Origin: an uncultured Ruminococcus sp.
Lineage (GTDB): Bacteria; Bacillota; Clostridia; Oscillospirales; Ruminococcaceae
Reading direction: 5' to 3'
Length of the DNA stretch: 64,000 nt
Assembly: GCA_902788785.1 (NCBI GenBank)
Contig: CADALT010000002.1
Coordinates: forward strand, 68,017-132,016
In this document: in pieces, positions 45,787 to 54,538 of the stretch
Numbering within the stretch: position 1 is the first letter of the stretch
Layout of the letters: each line of letters opens with the position of its first letter
Translations under genes and position numbers: made by a program
Notes under the pieces: generated by a model
The model's input: the letters and a program-made list of their open reading frames with translations, nothing else
Databases searched by the model: none
Told to the model about the DNA's origin: nothing

Positions 45787-47517
45787 ATGAAAATATTATA
45801 TGGTCTGATATATTTAATGGATCCGGTCATGCATTTTTGGTATATATTTTTGCCATGCTGCCTGATAGCGGCTGTGGTATCGCATCATTTCATGAAAAAG
45901 CATGAGAAGCTGTGGTCGCTGCTGTGTGGTGTGCCAATGCTCGTATATGCGGTTTTTCTGATAAGAGGGCATTATTCGGGCGATATCGGACGAACGGTCT
46001 ATCGGTATGCAGCATTCGGGATAGTCGCTTTGCTGATAATGCTTTTGGGGCTTGCTGTTTATATGAAGCGCTCATTTAAAGCATATACAGTTATGACATC
46101 ATTGTTTTCTGTGGTAATTCTTTTGCTGAATATCGTTTCCATATGGGCGATATATCTCGAACCGAATGTTACCGACTGCTCGCACCTCGGCTGGACAGAG
46201 TCTTTTGAAGGGGCTGTGGATGCTCTTGAAAAATACTATGTACTGAATGATTGGAAAGAGATAGATCATGAAAAGATCAGGGAAGAACTGATCCCGAAAG
46301 TCAGGGAAGCCGAGAAAAACAATGATGAAGATGCTTATATCTATGCATTATATGAACTGAAATATGAGTTTGCAGACGGTCACGTTGCAGTGCGTGGCGA
46401 TATCCCTGCCAGACAAAGAGCTTTGGCAAAATATGCAGGAAATGACTACGGCTTTTCTATGTTCAGGACAAAGGACGGGGAGATAATAGCGATACTTGTA
46501 GATGATAACAGTGACTGCTATGCGCAGGGTATCCGCAATGGTACTGTTATCACAGGCTGGAATGGTGTCCCGATCGAGGAGGCTGCTGCAGAAGTTAAAT
46601 GTATTGATTGGCAGTATGAATTTCAGACCATCGAGAATATCCGCATTGCACAGCCGATATTCCTTGCAGGGCTTGGCGGTGATAAGGTGTCTGTGACTTG
46701 CATAGACGCATCGGGAAAAGAAAAGACCGCAGAGCTTTCATCTGAGGGAGATTATATCCACAGACGCACCAAGGCGCTCAGCATACTGTTCGCAACAGAT
46801 GTGACAGGAACACAAAACTATTCTACATCTATGCTGACCGATAATGTCGGCTATCTCAGGATAACGGAAGAAGAATATTCCCAGGACCAGTTTTTCATAA
46901 CAAAGTGTACTCTCAGCGGATATTCCGAGGAAATATACAATGATCTGAACACAAGACTCGGTGAGATGAAAGCACAGGGTATGGACAGGCTAATTATCGA
47001 CGTAAGAAACAACGACGGCGGAAACGGATATGAGTCGAGAACAGTTGCATCTATGTTCACGGATGATCCTGTACCGTATTATCTGGCACTTCCCGTGAAC
47101 GGAGAATACAAGGTAGTGACGGGATCAAAAGCGATAGAAACGCAGGGAACATGGAAAGATCTTCCTGTGGTCGTTCTTATAAACGGACAAACTTGCAGCG
47201 CAGGTGAGGAGATACCCAATTATCTTAAAAACAGTGAAAATGTGACTATCATGGGAAATACCACCACATGGGGAGATGTGCAGGGCACAGGCGGAGTAGC
47301 TGTGCTAACTGACAGCAAATACGAGATACATTTTCCGATCACGCCGACCGTGGGAGAAGACGGCTTGCCCACCGTCGATACCAAGGCAGACAGAAAGTCA
47401 CGTCTTGCCCCCGATTATATGATCGAATACTCCAAAGAAGAGGTGGTAAAACTCTTTGATGACCCAAAAGCTGATATGGTTTTGGAAGAAACGATCGATC
47501 ATATAAACAAGCAGTAA
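45787..47517 (+). CDS. Membrane-anchored S41-family peptidase (C-terminal processing type)
   Basis: A 576-residue protein with three to four N-terminal helices (about 15-125), a helical linker, a PDZ-like region (YAQGIRNGTVITGWNGVP at about 240-260) and an S41 catalytic domain with DVRNNDGGNGYES and the nucleophile Ser471 in TCSAGEE. The multi-helix N-terminus is unusual for CtpA-type proteases, which normally have a signal or single anchor. Base composition is more AT-rich than its neighbours. Target unknown. Confidence 0.8.
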   Translation: MKILYGLIYLMDPVMHFWYIFLPCCLIAAVVSHHFMKKHEKLWSLLCGVPMLVYAVFLIRGHYSGDIGRTVYRYAAFGIVALLIMLLGLAVYMKRSFKAYTVMTSLFSVVILLLNIVSIWAIYLEPNVTDCSHLGWTESFEGAVDALEKYYVLNDWKEIDHEKIREELIPKVREAEKNNDEDAYIYALYELKYEFADGHVAVRGDIPARQRALAKYAGNDYGFSMFRTKDGEIIAILVDDNSDCYAQGIRNGTVITGWNGVPIEEAAAEVKCIDWQYEFQTIENIRIAQPIFLAGLGGDKVSVTCIDASGKEKTAELSSEGDYIHRRTKALSILFATDVTGTQNYSTSMLTDNVGYLRITEEEYSQDQFFITKCTLSGYSEEIYNDLNTRLGEMKAQGMDRLIIDVRNNDGGNGYESRTVASMFTDDPVPYYLALPVNGEYKVVTGSKAIETQGTWKDLPVVVLINGQTCSAGEEIPNYLKNSENVTIMGNTTTWGDVQGTGGVAVLTDSKYEIHFPITPTVGEDGLPTVDTKADRKSRLAPDYMIEYSKEEVVKLFDDPKADMVLEETIDHINKQ

Positions 47518-47553
47518 AAAATTTCCATAATATCTCACATCATACTGTAACAT

Positions 47554-47611
47554 GATGCCCCCAAGCAGGTTTTTATAATGCTCGGGGGTATCATCGTATA
47601 TGAGTTTTTTT
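47554..47611 (+). terminator. Probable terminator after the S41 peptidase gene
   Basis: GATGCCCCC / GGGGGTATCATC with a T8 run a short distance downstream. Confidence 0.55.
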
Positions 47612-47694
47612 GGGTGCTTTTCGGTGAATTGTAGGCTTTGGCGCAAAATAAGAGAGGATTTTTTGACAATTGTCTGAAATTTAGCAGAGGTCAC

Positions 47695-47723
47695 TTGTAA
47701 TTTGCAGTACGGTGTGGTATAAT
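47695..47723 (+). promoter_or_regulatory. Promoter of the dehydratase-activase pair
   Basis: TTGTAA at 47695-47700, a 17-base spacer and TATAAT at 47718-47723, with the extended TGTGG directly before the -10. Confidence 0.75.
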
Positions 47724-47767
47724 GTAATTTGATTTGTTATCTATTATGAATAATCGGAGGCGTTTTG

Positions 47768-50737
47768 ATGAGCAGGATATTCGATCTTGGCATAGATGTC
47801 GGTTCGACAACGGTCAAGACAGTTATCGCCGAGGACGGCGGTATTTTATATAATAAGTATGAAAGACATTTTTCCAGAGTGCGTGAGACTGTGGCTGAAC
47901 AGTTAAGGCTTATCCGTGAACAGTATCCGGAGGATAAGTTCAGGCTGGCTATAACGGGTTCGGCAGGACTGGGCATTGCCGAGGCTTGCGGCATACCCTT
48001 CGTGCAGGAAGTGTTCTCGGCTTTTGTGGCTGTCAACAAGACATATCCCGATGCGGATGTGGTCATCGAACTGGGCGGTGAGGACGCAAAGATAATCTTC
48101 CTCACAGGCGGTGTCGAGCAGAGAATGAACGGTTCCTGCGCAGGCGGTACAGGCGCTTTCATTGACCAGATGGCAGGACTGCTGGGCGTATCTCCCGATG
48201 AGATGAACGACCTGGCGCTCAAGGCAGAAAAGACATATCCGATAGCTTCCAGATGCGGCGTTTTCGCTAAGTCCGATATACAGCCGCTGCTCAATCAGGG
48301 CGCTAAGAAAGAGGATATCTCCGCTTCGATCTTCCAGGCTGTGGTGGATCAGACCATATCGGGTCTGGCACAGGGCAGGAAGATAGCAGGCAAGGTGCTG
48401 TTCCTGGGCGGACCTCTCACATACCTGAGCGCTTTGAGGGAAACTTTCAAGAAGACCCTCGAGCTGGCAGACGACAAGGCGATACTCCCCGAGAAGTCCT
48501 CGTGCTATATCGCTTACGGTGCAGCTCTCCATGCGCATGACCTCTCCGAGGAAATGACCATAGATGAGGCGCTTTGCAAGATCGAGAACGCTAAGACAAG
48601 CGACAATATCGTGGTGGGCAGAAGGCTCTTTGAAGATCAGGACGAGTATGCGAAATTCATCGACCGCCACAAGAAGTCCGACCTGAAATACGAGGATATA
48701 GTGACATATAAAGGCGACGCATATCTGGGTATAGATGCAGGCTCGACCACCACAAAGCTGGTGCTCATAACCCCCGAGGGCAGACTGCTGTATCAGCACT
48801 ACTGCTCAAATCAGGGACAGCCGCTGGATATAATCGCTTCAAAGCTGAAAGACATCTACAGGCTTTCGGGCGGCAAGATAAATATCAAGGCTTCTGCGGT
48901 AACAGGCTATGGCGAGGAACTTATAAAAGCAGGTCTCGGCGTGGACTACGGTATAGTTGAGACTGTGGCGCATTATAAGGCTGCGGCTTATTTCTGCCCC
49001 GAGGTCGATTTCATCATAGATATAGGCGGACAGGATATCAAGTGCTTTAAGATAAAGAACAATGCCATCGACAGCATAATGCTCAACGAGGCTTGTTCTT
49101 CGGGCTGCGGCTCGTTCATACAGACATTCGCACAGGCTATGGGCTATGATATTGCAAGCTTTGCACAGCTGGGACTTTTCGCTAAAGCCCCTGTTGAACT
49201 GGGTTCAAGATGTACGGTGTTCATGAATTCCTCCGTCAAGCAGGCTCAGAAGGACGGTGCGACAGTTGAGGATATTTCCGCAGGACTTTCAGCCTCCATC
49301 ATCAAAAATGCGGTGTATAAGGTAATAAGAGCAAAGTCTGTTGATGAACTGGGTACCAACATCGTGGTACAGGGCGGTACTTTCCTGAACGATGCGGTGC
49401 TGCGTTCATTCGAGCAGGAACTTGGCAGAAATGTTATCAGACCCGCCATAGCAGGACTTATGGGTGCGCTGGGCTGTGCGCTGTTTGCCAAGGAAAAGTG
49501 CGCAGGTACAGCAAAGACATCTTCACTCATATCTGCCGAGGCGCTGGAAGAATTCAGCTATACCTCAAAGGCGATACAGTGCGGCGGCTGCGGCGCACAC
49601 TGCAACCTTACCGTTATACGTTTCGGTGACGGACACCGTTTTATCTCGGGCAACCGCTGTGAGAAAGGCGCAGGTATCAAGATAACCGACCGCACCGAGA
49701 ATATGATAGAGTATAAGTATGATTACATAAAGGGGCTGGGTGATAAGCGTCCCAAGACCACGCCTATAGCTAAGGTGGGGCTGCCGCTGGCACTTTCTTA
49801 CTATGACCTGATGCCTTTCTTTACACAGCTTTTCACCGACCTGGGATTTGATGTGGTGCTGTCGGAAGAGTCCACAAGGGAGACCTACTATAAGGGTCAG
49901 CAGACCATACCTTCGGATACTGTCTGCTATCCTGCAAAGCTCACACACGGTCATATCGAGAGTTTGCTTGAAAAGGGCGCAGACTTCATATTCTACCCCT
50001 GCATGAGCTATAATATAGACGAGGGCGGTTCTGATAACCATTATAACTGTCCCGTGGTGGCTTATTATCCCGAGCTTCTTAAAGCCAACAATGATAAGCT
50101 CAACGAGAAGAATTTCATTGCACCTTATATCGACCTGAATAACAAGACCCACGTTGCAAAGGCAATGGCAAGGGCACTGGGTGATTATAATATCACCGCC
50201 AAGCAGGTGCTGGCTCTTCTGAACCGTGCTTACTCCGCACAGATGAATTACCGCCGTGATATAAAGGCAAAGGCGCAGGAGATAATCAGGGAGGCAAGGC
50301 GCAAGGGTCAGAAGATAATCGTAGTGGCAGGCAGACCCTATCACATCGACCCCGAGATAAACCACGGCATACATAAGCTCATAGCATCGCTGGGCTTTGC
50401 GGTCATCACCGAGGACAGCGTGGCAGGACTGGTGGAAACACCTGCGCTTGACGTGCTCAATCAGTGGACCTACCATTCAAGGCTTTACCGTGCGGCAAGA
50501 TATGTCTGCGAGAACGATGATATGCAGCTTGTACAGCTGGTAAGCTTCGGCTGCGGTATCGACGCTGTTACCACAGATGAGGTCAGGGCGATACTGGAGG
50601 AGCAGGGTAAGCTCTATACACAGCTTAAAATTGACGAGATAACCAACCTGGGTGCTGCCAAGATAAGACTGCGTTCGCTGGCTGCGGCACTGGAGGAGAA
50701 GGACGCACAGCGTGAGGCAAAACGCTTACACGCCTGA
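47768..50737 (+). CDS. Acyl-CoA dehydratase activase-like protein with two ASKHA domains (BcrAD/BadFG) and DUF2229
   Basis: A 989-residue protein related to activators of 2-hydroxyacyl-CoA dehydratases and benzoyl-CoA reductases. Two ATPase domains each open with a phosphate-1 loop (DVGSTTVKT at about 8 and DAGSTTTKL at about 324). Cluster-binding-type Cys occur as SCAGGTGAF and CSSGCGSF, and a CGGCGAHC motif follows. The last third is DUF2229-like (YPAKLTHGH, FYPCMSYN). The ATG at 47768 follows CGGAGG by 7 bases. Related proteins can be one fused chain that includes the next gene. The true substrate of this widespread form is unknown. Confidence 0.85.
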   Translation: MSRIFDLGIDVGSTTVKTVIAEDGGILYNKYERHFSRVRETVAEQLRLIREQYPEDKFRLAITGSAGLGIAEACGIPFVQEVFSAFVAVNKTYPDADVVIELGGEDAKIIFLTGGVEQRMNGSCAGGTGAFIDQMAGLLGVSPDEMNDLALKAEKTYPIASRCGVFAKSDIQPLLNQGAKKEDISASIFQAVVDQTISGLAQGRKIAGKVLFLGGPLTYLSALRETFKKTLELADDKAILPEKSSCYIAYGAALHAHDLSEEMTIDEALCKIENAKTSDNIVVGRRLFEDQDEYAKFIDRHKKSDLKYEDIVTYKGDAYLGIDAGSTTTKLVLITPEGRLLYQHYCSNQGQPLDIIASKLKDIYRLSGGKINIKASAVTGYGEELIKAGLGVDYGIVETVAHYKAAAYFCPEVDFIIDIGGQDIKCFKIKNNAIDSIMLNEACSSGCGSFIQTFAQAMGYDIASFAQLGLFAKAPVELGSRCTVFMNSSVKQAQKDGATVEDISAGLSASIIKNAVYKVIRAKSVDELGTNIVVQGGTFLNDAVLRSFEQELGRNVIRPAIAGLMGALGCALFAKEKCAGTAKTSSLISAEALEEFSYTSKAIQCGGCGAHCNLTVIRFGDGHRFISGNRCEKGAGIKITDRTENMIEYKYDYIKGLGDKRPKTTPIAKVGLPLALSYYDLMPFFTQLFTDLGFDVVLSEESTRETYYKGQQTIPSDTVCYPAKLTHGHIESLLEKGADFIFYPCMSYNIDEGGSDNHYNCPVVAYYPELLKANNDKLNEKNFIAPYIDLNNKTHVAKAMARALGDYNITAKQVLALLNRAYSAQMNYRRDIKAKAQEIIREARRKGQKIIVVAGRPYHIDPEINHGIHKLIASLGFAVITEDSVAGLVETPALDVLNQWTYHSRLYRAARYVCENDDMQLVQLVSFGCGIDAVTTDEVRAILEEQGKLYTQLKIDEITNLGAAKIRLRSLAAALEEKDAQREAKRLHA

Positions 50738-50765
50738 TTTTCGGGATAGTTTCGGAGGAATATAA

Positions 50766-52037
50766 ATGTCACAGACTAATAAAAGCAGTATACCGCATTC
50801 GGGGTCTGACAGGGTACACAAGTCCTATTTCGATAAGTCTAAAAAGGATCAGTACACTGTGCTCATACCCGATATGCTGCCTATACATTTCAAGCTGATA
50901 ATGGCGATATATGAACAGTACGGCTACAAGATGGAGCTGTTGGAGACTTCCACAAGAAGCGTTATCGACGAGGGACTCAAAAACGTCCACAATGATACCT
51001 GTTATCCTGCGCTGCTGGTAATAGGTCAGTTCATGGACGCACTCAACAGCGGCAAGTATGATCCCGACCACACCGCACTGCTCATCTCACAGACGGGCGG
51101 CGGATGCAGAGCATCGAACTATATCCATCTGCTGAGAAAGGCGCTGTCGAACACCTATCCGCAGGTGCCCGTGCTTTCGCTGAACTTCAGCGGACTGGAG
51201 AAGGACGCTTCCATCGAGGTAAGCCCCGCCATTGCACTGAAGCTCATCTATGCGGTGCTTTACGGCGATATGCTGATGCTTTTGTACAACCAGTGCAAGC
51301 CCTATGAGATAGAGGAAAATTCCACTGATGAGCTGCTTGCAAGGTGGCAGGCAAAGCTTGGCAAGATCTTCCATACTAAGAGGGACTTCATGGCGACGGG
51401 CAAATACTATAAGGCTATGCTCAACGATTTTGCGGCACTTCCCAGAACCAAGGAGAAAAAGCCCAAGGTCGGCATAGTGGGCGAGATATACGTTAAGTAT
51501 TCGCCGCTGGCTAACAACCACCTGAACGAATTTCTGCTCAGTGAGGGTTGTGAGCCTAATGTGCCGGGACTGCTGGATTTCGTAATGTACTGCGCATCCG
51601 ATGCGATAAACGATAAGAAACTCTACGATACGACCACCAAGAAGACCATGCTTTTCGGCATAGGCTACGATGTGCTGTATAAGTTCCAGAAACAGCAGAT
51701 CAAGCTGATAAAAGAACATGGCGTGTTCCAGCCGCCCCACGATTTCGAGCACCTGAGAGATTGTGCTGACAAGTACATCCATCAGGGCGTAAAGATGGGC
51801 GAAGGCTGGCTGATAACCGCAGAAATGGCGGCTCTTGCAGAGACAGGCACGAAGAACATCATCTGCACACAGCCCTTCGGCTGCCTGCCTAACCATATAG
51901 TGGCAAAGGGCAGTGCCCGTGTCATCAAGCAGGCTTATCCCGAGGCGAATATAGTTGCCATCGACTATGACCCCGGTGCGACTAAAGTCAATCAGGAGAA
52001 CCGTATCAAGCTGATGCTGGCAAATGCTGTGCTTTAA
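50766..52037 (+). CDS. 2-hydroxyacyl-CoA dehydratase D-component-like protein, partner of the activase
   Basis: A 423-residue protein with NDTCYPALLVIGQFMDAL, QTGGGCRASNY and a C-terminal CTQPFGCLPNHI, a Cys pattern like the Fe-S dehydratase subunits and the C-terminal part of fused activase proteins. It lies 28 bases after the activase gene with GGAGG upstream, so the two probably form one complex split over two chains. Function not established. Confidence 0.8.
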   Translation: MSQTNKSSIPHSGSDRVHKSYFDKSKKDQYTVLIPDMLPIHFKLIMAIYEQYGYKMELLETSTRSVIDEGLKNVHNDTCYPALLVIGQFMDALNSGKYDPDHTALLISQTGGGCRASNYIHLLRKALSNTYPQVPVLSLNFSGLEKDASIEVSPAIALKLIYAVLYGDMLMLLYNQCKPYEIEENSTDELLARWQAKLGKIFHTKRDFMATGKYYKAMLNDFAALPRTKEKKPKVGIVGEIYVKYSPLANNHLNEFLLSEGCEPNVPGLLDFVMYCASDAINDKKLYDTTTKKTMLFGIGYDVLYKFQKQQIKLIKEHGVFQPPHDFEHLRDCADKYIHQGVKMGEGWLITAEMAALAETGTKNIICTQPFGCLPNHIVAKGSARVIKQAYPEANIVAIDYDPGATKVNQENRIKLMLANAVL

Positions 52038-52100
52038 GAATATCAGGACGGATAGCAACTGCGCTGTCCGTCTTTTTTATGGGAAATATTTCCTGCACAC

Positions 52101-52129
52101 TTGAAAATTTATGGCGCATGGTGTATAAT
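52101..52129 (+). promoter_or_regulatory. Promoter of the small lipoprotein gene
   Basis: TTGAAA at 52101-52106, a 17-base spacer and TATAAT at 52124-52129, preceded by TGGTG. Confidence 0.75.
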
Positions 52130-52187
52130 ATATTATCGATAGAATGCGATGTTGATAGCTGAGAAGAGACTAGCGTGGAGGTATGCC

Positions 52188-52616
52188 ATGATGAAAATGA
52201 TATTTCTGACAGCAGCGGTGATGCTGTGTCTGGTATCCTGCGGTGCAGAGGTCGAAAACAACAGCCTGCCATCGTCGCAGGTACAGAGTTCTGCCGATGT
52301 GGAAAGTCTCAGGGAAAAGTATCCCGAGTATTTTGAACTTGGCGATTTCAAGGGTATAGAGGTCTATGTTTGGCAGATGGCGGAGGACTCTTATCAATGC
52401 GGACTTATGAGCGGTACCAACCGCAACAAGACAGAGGAAGAGATAACGGCATTGGCGCAAAAGCCGCTGACCGTAGATGAAGCTAAGCTGATACTGGACG
52501 AGCTGGGCGTAAAAGGCAGCGACATCATCGTTATTCCCGTGATACAGCCGTATTCAAGCTATCATTATGAGATAGACGATGAGTACCGGGAACGGGTGGA
52601 AAAATTATTTAAATAG
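52188..52616 (+). CDS. Small lipoprotein, unknown function
   Basis: A 142-residue protein with a lipoprotein signal peptide (MMKMIFLTAAVMLCLVSCG; lipobox LVSC, Cys18) followed by a Ser/Gln linker and an acidic domain with YPEYFELGDFKGIEVYVW and ITALAQKPLTVDEAKLILDEL. The ATG at 52188 follows GGAGG by 6 bases; upstream in-frame codons to 52149 would bury the signal peptide. No family recognised. Confidence 0.7.
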   Translation: MMKMIFLTAAVMLCLVSCGAEVENNSLPSSQVQSSADVESLREKYPEYFELGDFKGIEVYVWQMAEDSYQCGLMSGTNRNKTEEEITALAQKPLTVDEAKLILDELGVKGSDIIVIPVIQPYSSYHYEIDDEYRERVEKLFK

Positions 52617-52629
52617 TACAGGAGTTTTT

Positions 52630-53841
52630 ATGGGAAGATCACTAACATCAAATCACATTTTTAATGCGGAAAAGCTTACAAAAGCGCAGTTCAAGAAGAA
52701 GTTCACGGACATGATGAAGGCTAAGGGCTACACTACTGCAAAAGCGGACGATGGCGAGCTTTGCTATGCTTTAGCTTTTTCGGGGGATAGAAGCTGGGTA
52801 ACAGTGCTGACGGAAGAAAGCACTGACAAACGCAAAGAGGCTGCCGGGCTTGCTAAGAACCTCGGTTTGCAGGTGTTAAGCGTGGAACTTGTGGACAGCG
52901 ATTTTGCGGAACTTACGCTTTATGAAAAATCAGGCGCAGCGGCTGACACTATGTTTTTAGGAGAACCTTATTTCGAGGAGTACCCCGAACCCTCGCCGTT
53001 AAAATGGCAGACTTTGCTGAACATCGACTGGGCGAAAGTCGAGGAAATTCAGTCAAAAGATCACACTTTTGCAGATGATGCACTGTGCGAATTCGGTGAA
53101 GTCATCGGGTGTGAGAATATGCTGTTGGAATTTGACGGTGCTGACGATGGTGCAGTCAGGTTGTATTTCAAGAAAGCCGGAGAGAAAAAGCTTACATATA
53201 AAACAGCGTACAATAAAGTTTTCAGCGAAGTTCTTGAACCGCTTGGCTTTGTGAAAACCAAAACATCACTTCTTTACATGAGATCAAGGGGTGATATCAT
53301 AGATCTTATTAAGATTGAGGAAGAAAGAAAAGATGCGTTTCTTTCAGGAGAAGATACAAAGCTAAATAGGCATATCGATGTTTGCTTTGTGGCATCAACG
53401 CTCTATGAGAGCTCGTTGGAACGTTTTTTCACTTCCGAGAAAAAATCAGGATTGTTGGTCGATACAAGGCAGTTCTCTGTGGAAATATACAGAGAAAAAG
53501 GAATAAAAGAAAACTTTAAATTTGTATATGATAAAGAAGATCCCGAAACCCTGAAAACAGCCGTTGAACAGTCGGTAGATTACATACTGAAATATGTGAT
53601 ACCTGTTTTTGATGAGATTGTTGATCTTAATTCTTTTCTTGAATTTGCACGTAAGTATATGTATTCGGGAGATCGTCTTCCATTATATGTAAAACTGAAT
53701 ATAAGGGCTAGAATCTCGGACTATTATACTCAAAAGCTAAAAGAAATAGATGAAGATGAGGAAAAACTCAAGGAAATCCTGAAAATGACTGATGAGATTA
53801 TAAAGAAAAACAAAGAGTATCTTAAAAGTATAACTCGATAA
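52630..53841 (+). CDS. Unknown protein with a DUF4304-like C-terminal part
   Basis: A 403-residue soluble protein. The first 190 residues (MGRSLTSNHIFNAEKL, DRSWVTVLTEES) are charged and Ala-rich. From about residue 195 the sequence YNKVFSEVLEPLGFVKTKTSLLYMRSRGD resembles the start of DUF4304 proteins, and it ends in a Lys/Glu coiled coil. The 3' half is clearly more AT-rich than the 5' half and its neighbours. The ATG at 52630 follows AGGAG by 5 bases. Function unknown. Confidence 0.6.
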   Translation: MGRSLTSNHIFNAEKLTKAQFKKKFTDMMKAKGYTTAKADDGELCYALAFSGDRSWVTVLTEESTDKRKEAAGLAKNLGLQVLSVELVDSDFAELTLYEKSGAAADTMFLGEPYFEEYPEPSPLKWQTLLNIDWAKVEEIQSKDHTFADDALCEFGEVIGCENMLLEFDGADDGAVRLYFKKAGEKKLTYKTAYNKVFSEVLEPLGFVKTKTSLLYMRSRGDIIDLIKIEEERKDAFLSGEDTKLNRHIDVCFVASTLYESSLERFFTSEKKSGLLVDTRQFSVEIYREKGIKENFKFVYDKEDPETLKTAVEQSVDYILKYVIPVFDEIVDLNSFLEFARKYMYSGDRLPLYVKLNIRARISDYYTQKLKEIDEDEEKLKEILKMTDEIIKKNKEYLKSITR

Positions 53842-53852
53842 GGAGGATAATC

Positions 53853-54389
53853 ATGGAATTTAAAACACTTACAGAGGCAAGAAGAAGCGTGCGCAAGTAC
53901 GCTGACAAGCAGGTGACAAGGGAACAGGTGGAGGAGCTGATAAAGGCGGCACAGGAAGCGCCCTCGTGGAAAAATCAGCAGACCTCACGCTATTACTGCG
54001 TGCTTGATAAGGATATGTGCGCTAAAGTCAGGGAGAACTGCCTGCCCGAGTTCAATCAGAAACGCTCGGAGAATGCGGCGCTCATCGTGACAACATTTGA
54101 GAAGGACAACGTGGGATTTGACGATAAGGGTCAGCCTATAAACGAGCTGGGCAACGGCTGGGGCTGCTACGACCTGGGCTTGCAGAACGCATATTTCATG
54201 CTCAAAGCCAAGGAAATAGGGCTCGATACGCTGGTGATGGGCATACGTGACGCAGACAAGCTGAGGGAAATGCTCAATATCCCCGATACGGAGACCGTTG
54301 GCGCAGTGCTGGCGCTGGGCTATGGCGATGAAAGCCCTAAAAAGCCTAACAGAAAGTCTCTGGAAGAAATAGCGCATTTTGATTTTTAA
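53853..54389 (+). CDS. Nitroreductase-family flavoprotein
   Basis: FMN-dependent oxidoreductase of 178 residues. It has the ARRSVRKYADKQV flavin phosphate-binding start, a PSWKNQQTSRYY segment in place of the common PSxxNxQP motif, and the late GYGDESPKKPNRK region typical of the family. AAGGAGG precedes the ATG at 53853. Physiological substrate unknown. Confidence 0.88.
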   Translation: MEFKTLTEARRSVRKYADKQVTREQVEELIKAAQEAPSWKNQQTSRYYCVLDKDMCAKVRENCLPEFNQKRSENAALIVTTFEKDNVGFDDKGQPINELGNGWGCYDLGLQNAYFMLKAKEIGLDTLVMGIRDADKLREMLNIPDTETVGAVLALGYGDESPKKPNRKSLEEIAHFDF

Positions 54390-54403
54390 ACTATAATGAA
54401 ATT

Positions 54404-54446
54404 CTCCGAGTGAAAGTTACGAAACTGCGCTCGGAGCTTTCTTTTA
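54404..54446 (+). terminator. Intrinsic terminator of the nitroreductase gene
   Basis: CTCCGAG / CTCGGAG stem with a 19-base loop followed by CTTTCTTTTA. Confidence 0.65.
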
Positions 54447-54476
54447 TACTTTAAAATGAAAAAAAGGTGAAAATCC

Positions 54477-54505
54477 TTGCATTGACGGGGAGTCTGTGGT
54501 ATAAT
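54477..54505 (+). promoter_or_regulatory. Promoter of the wall-repeat protein gene
   Basis: TTGCAT at 54477-54482, a 17-base spacer and TATAAT at 54500-54505, with the extended TGTGG before the -10. Confidence 0.75.
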
Positions 54506-54538
54506 TAAGATTATGCTAAAAGGAAAGGACAAGTTGTA

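Noticed and set aside
54483..54505. TTGACG at 54483 as the -35 of the wall-repeat gene
   Set aside because: The spacer to TATAAT would be 11 bases; TTGCAT at 54477 gives 17.
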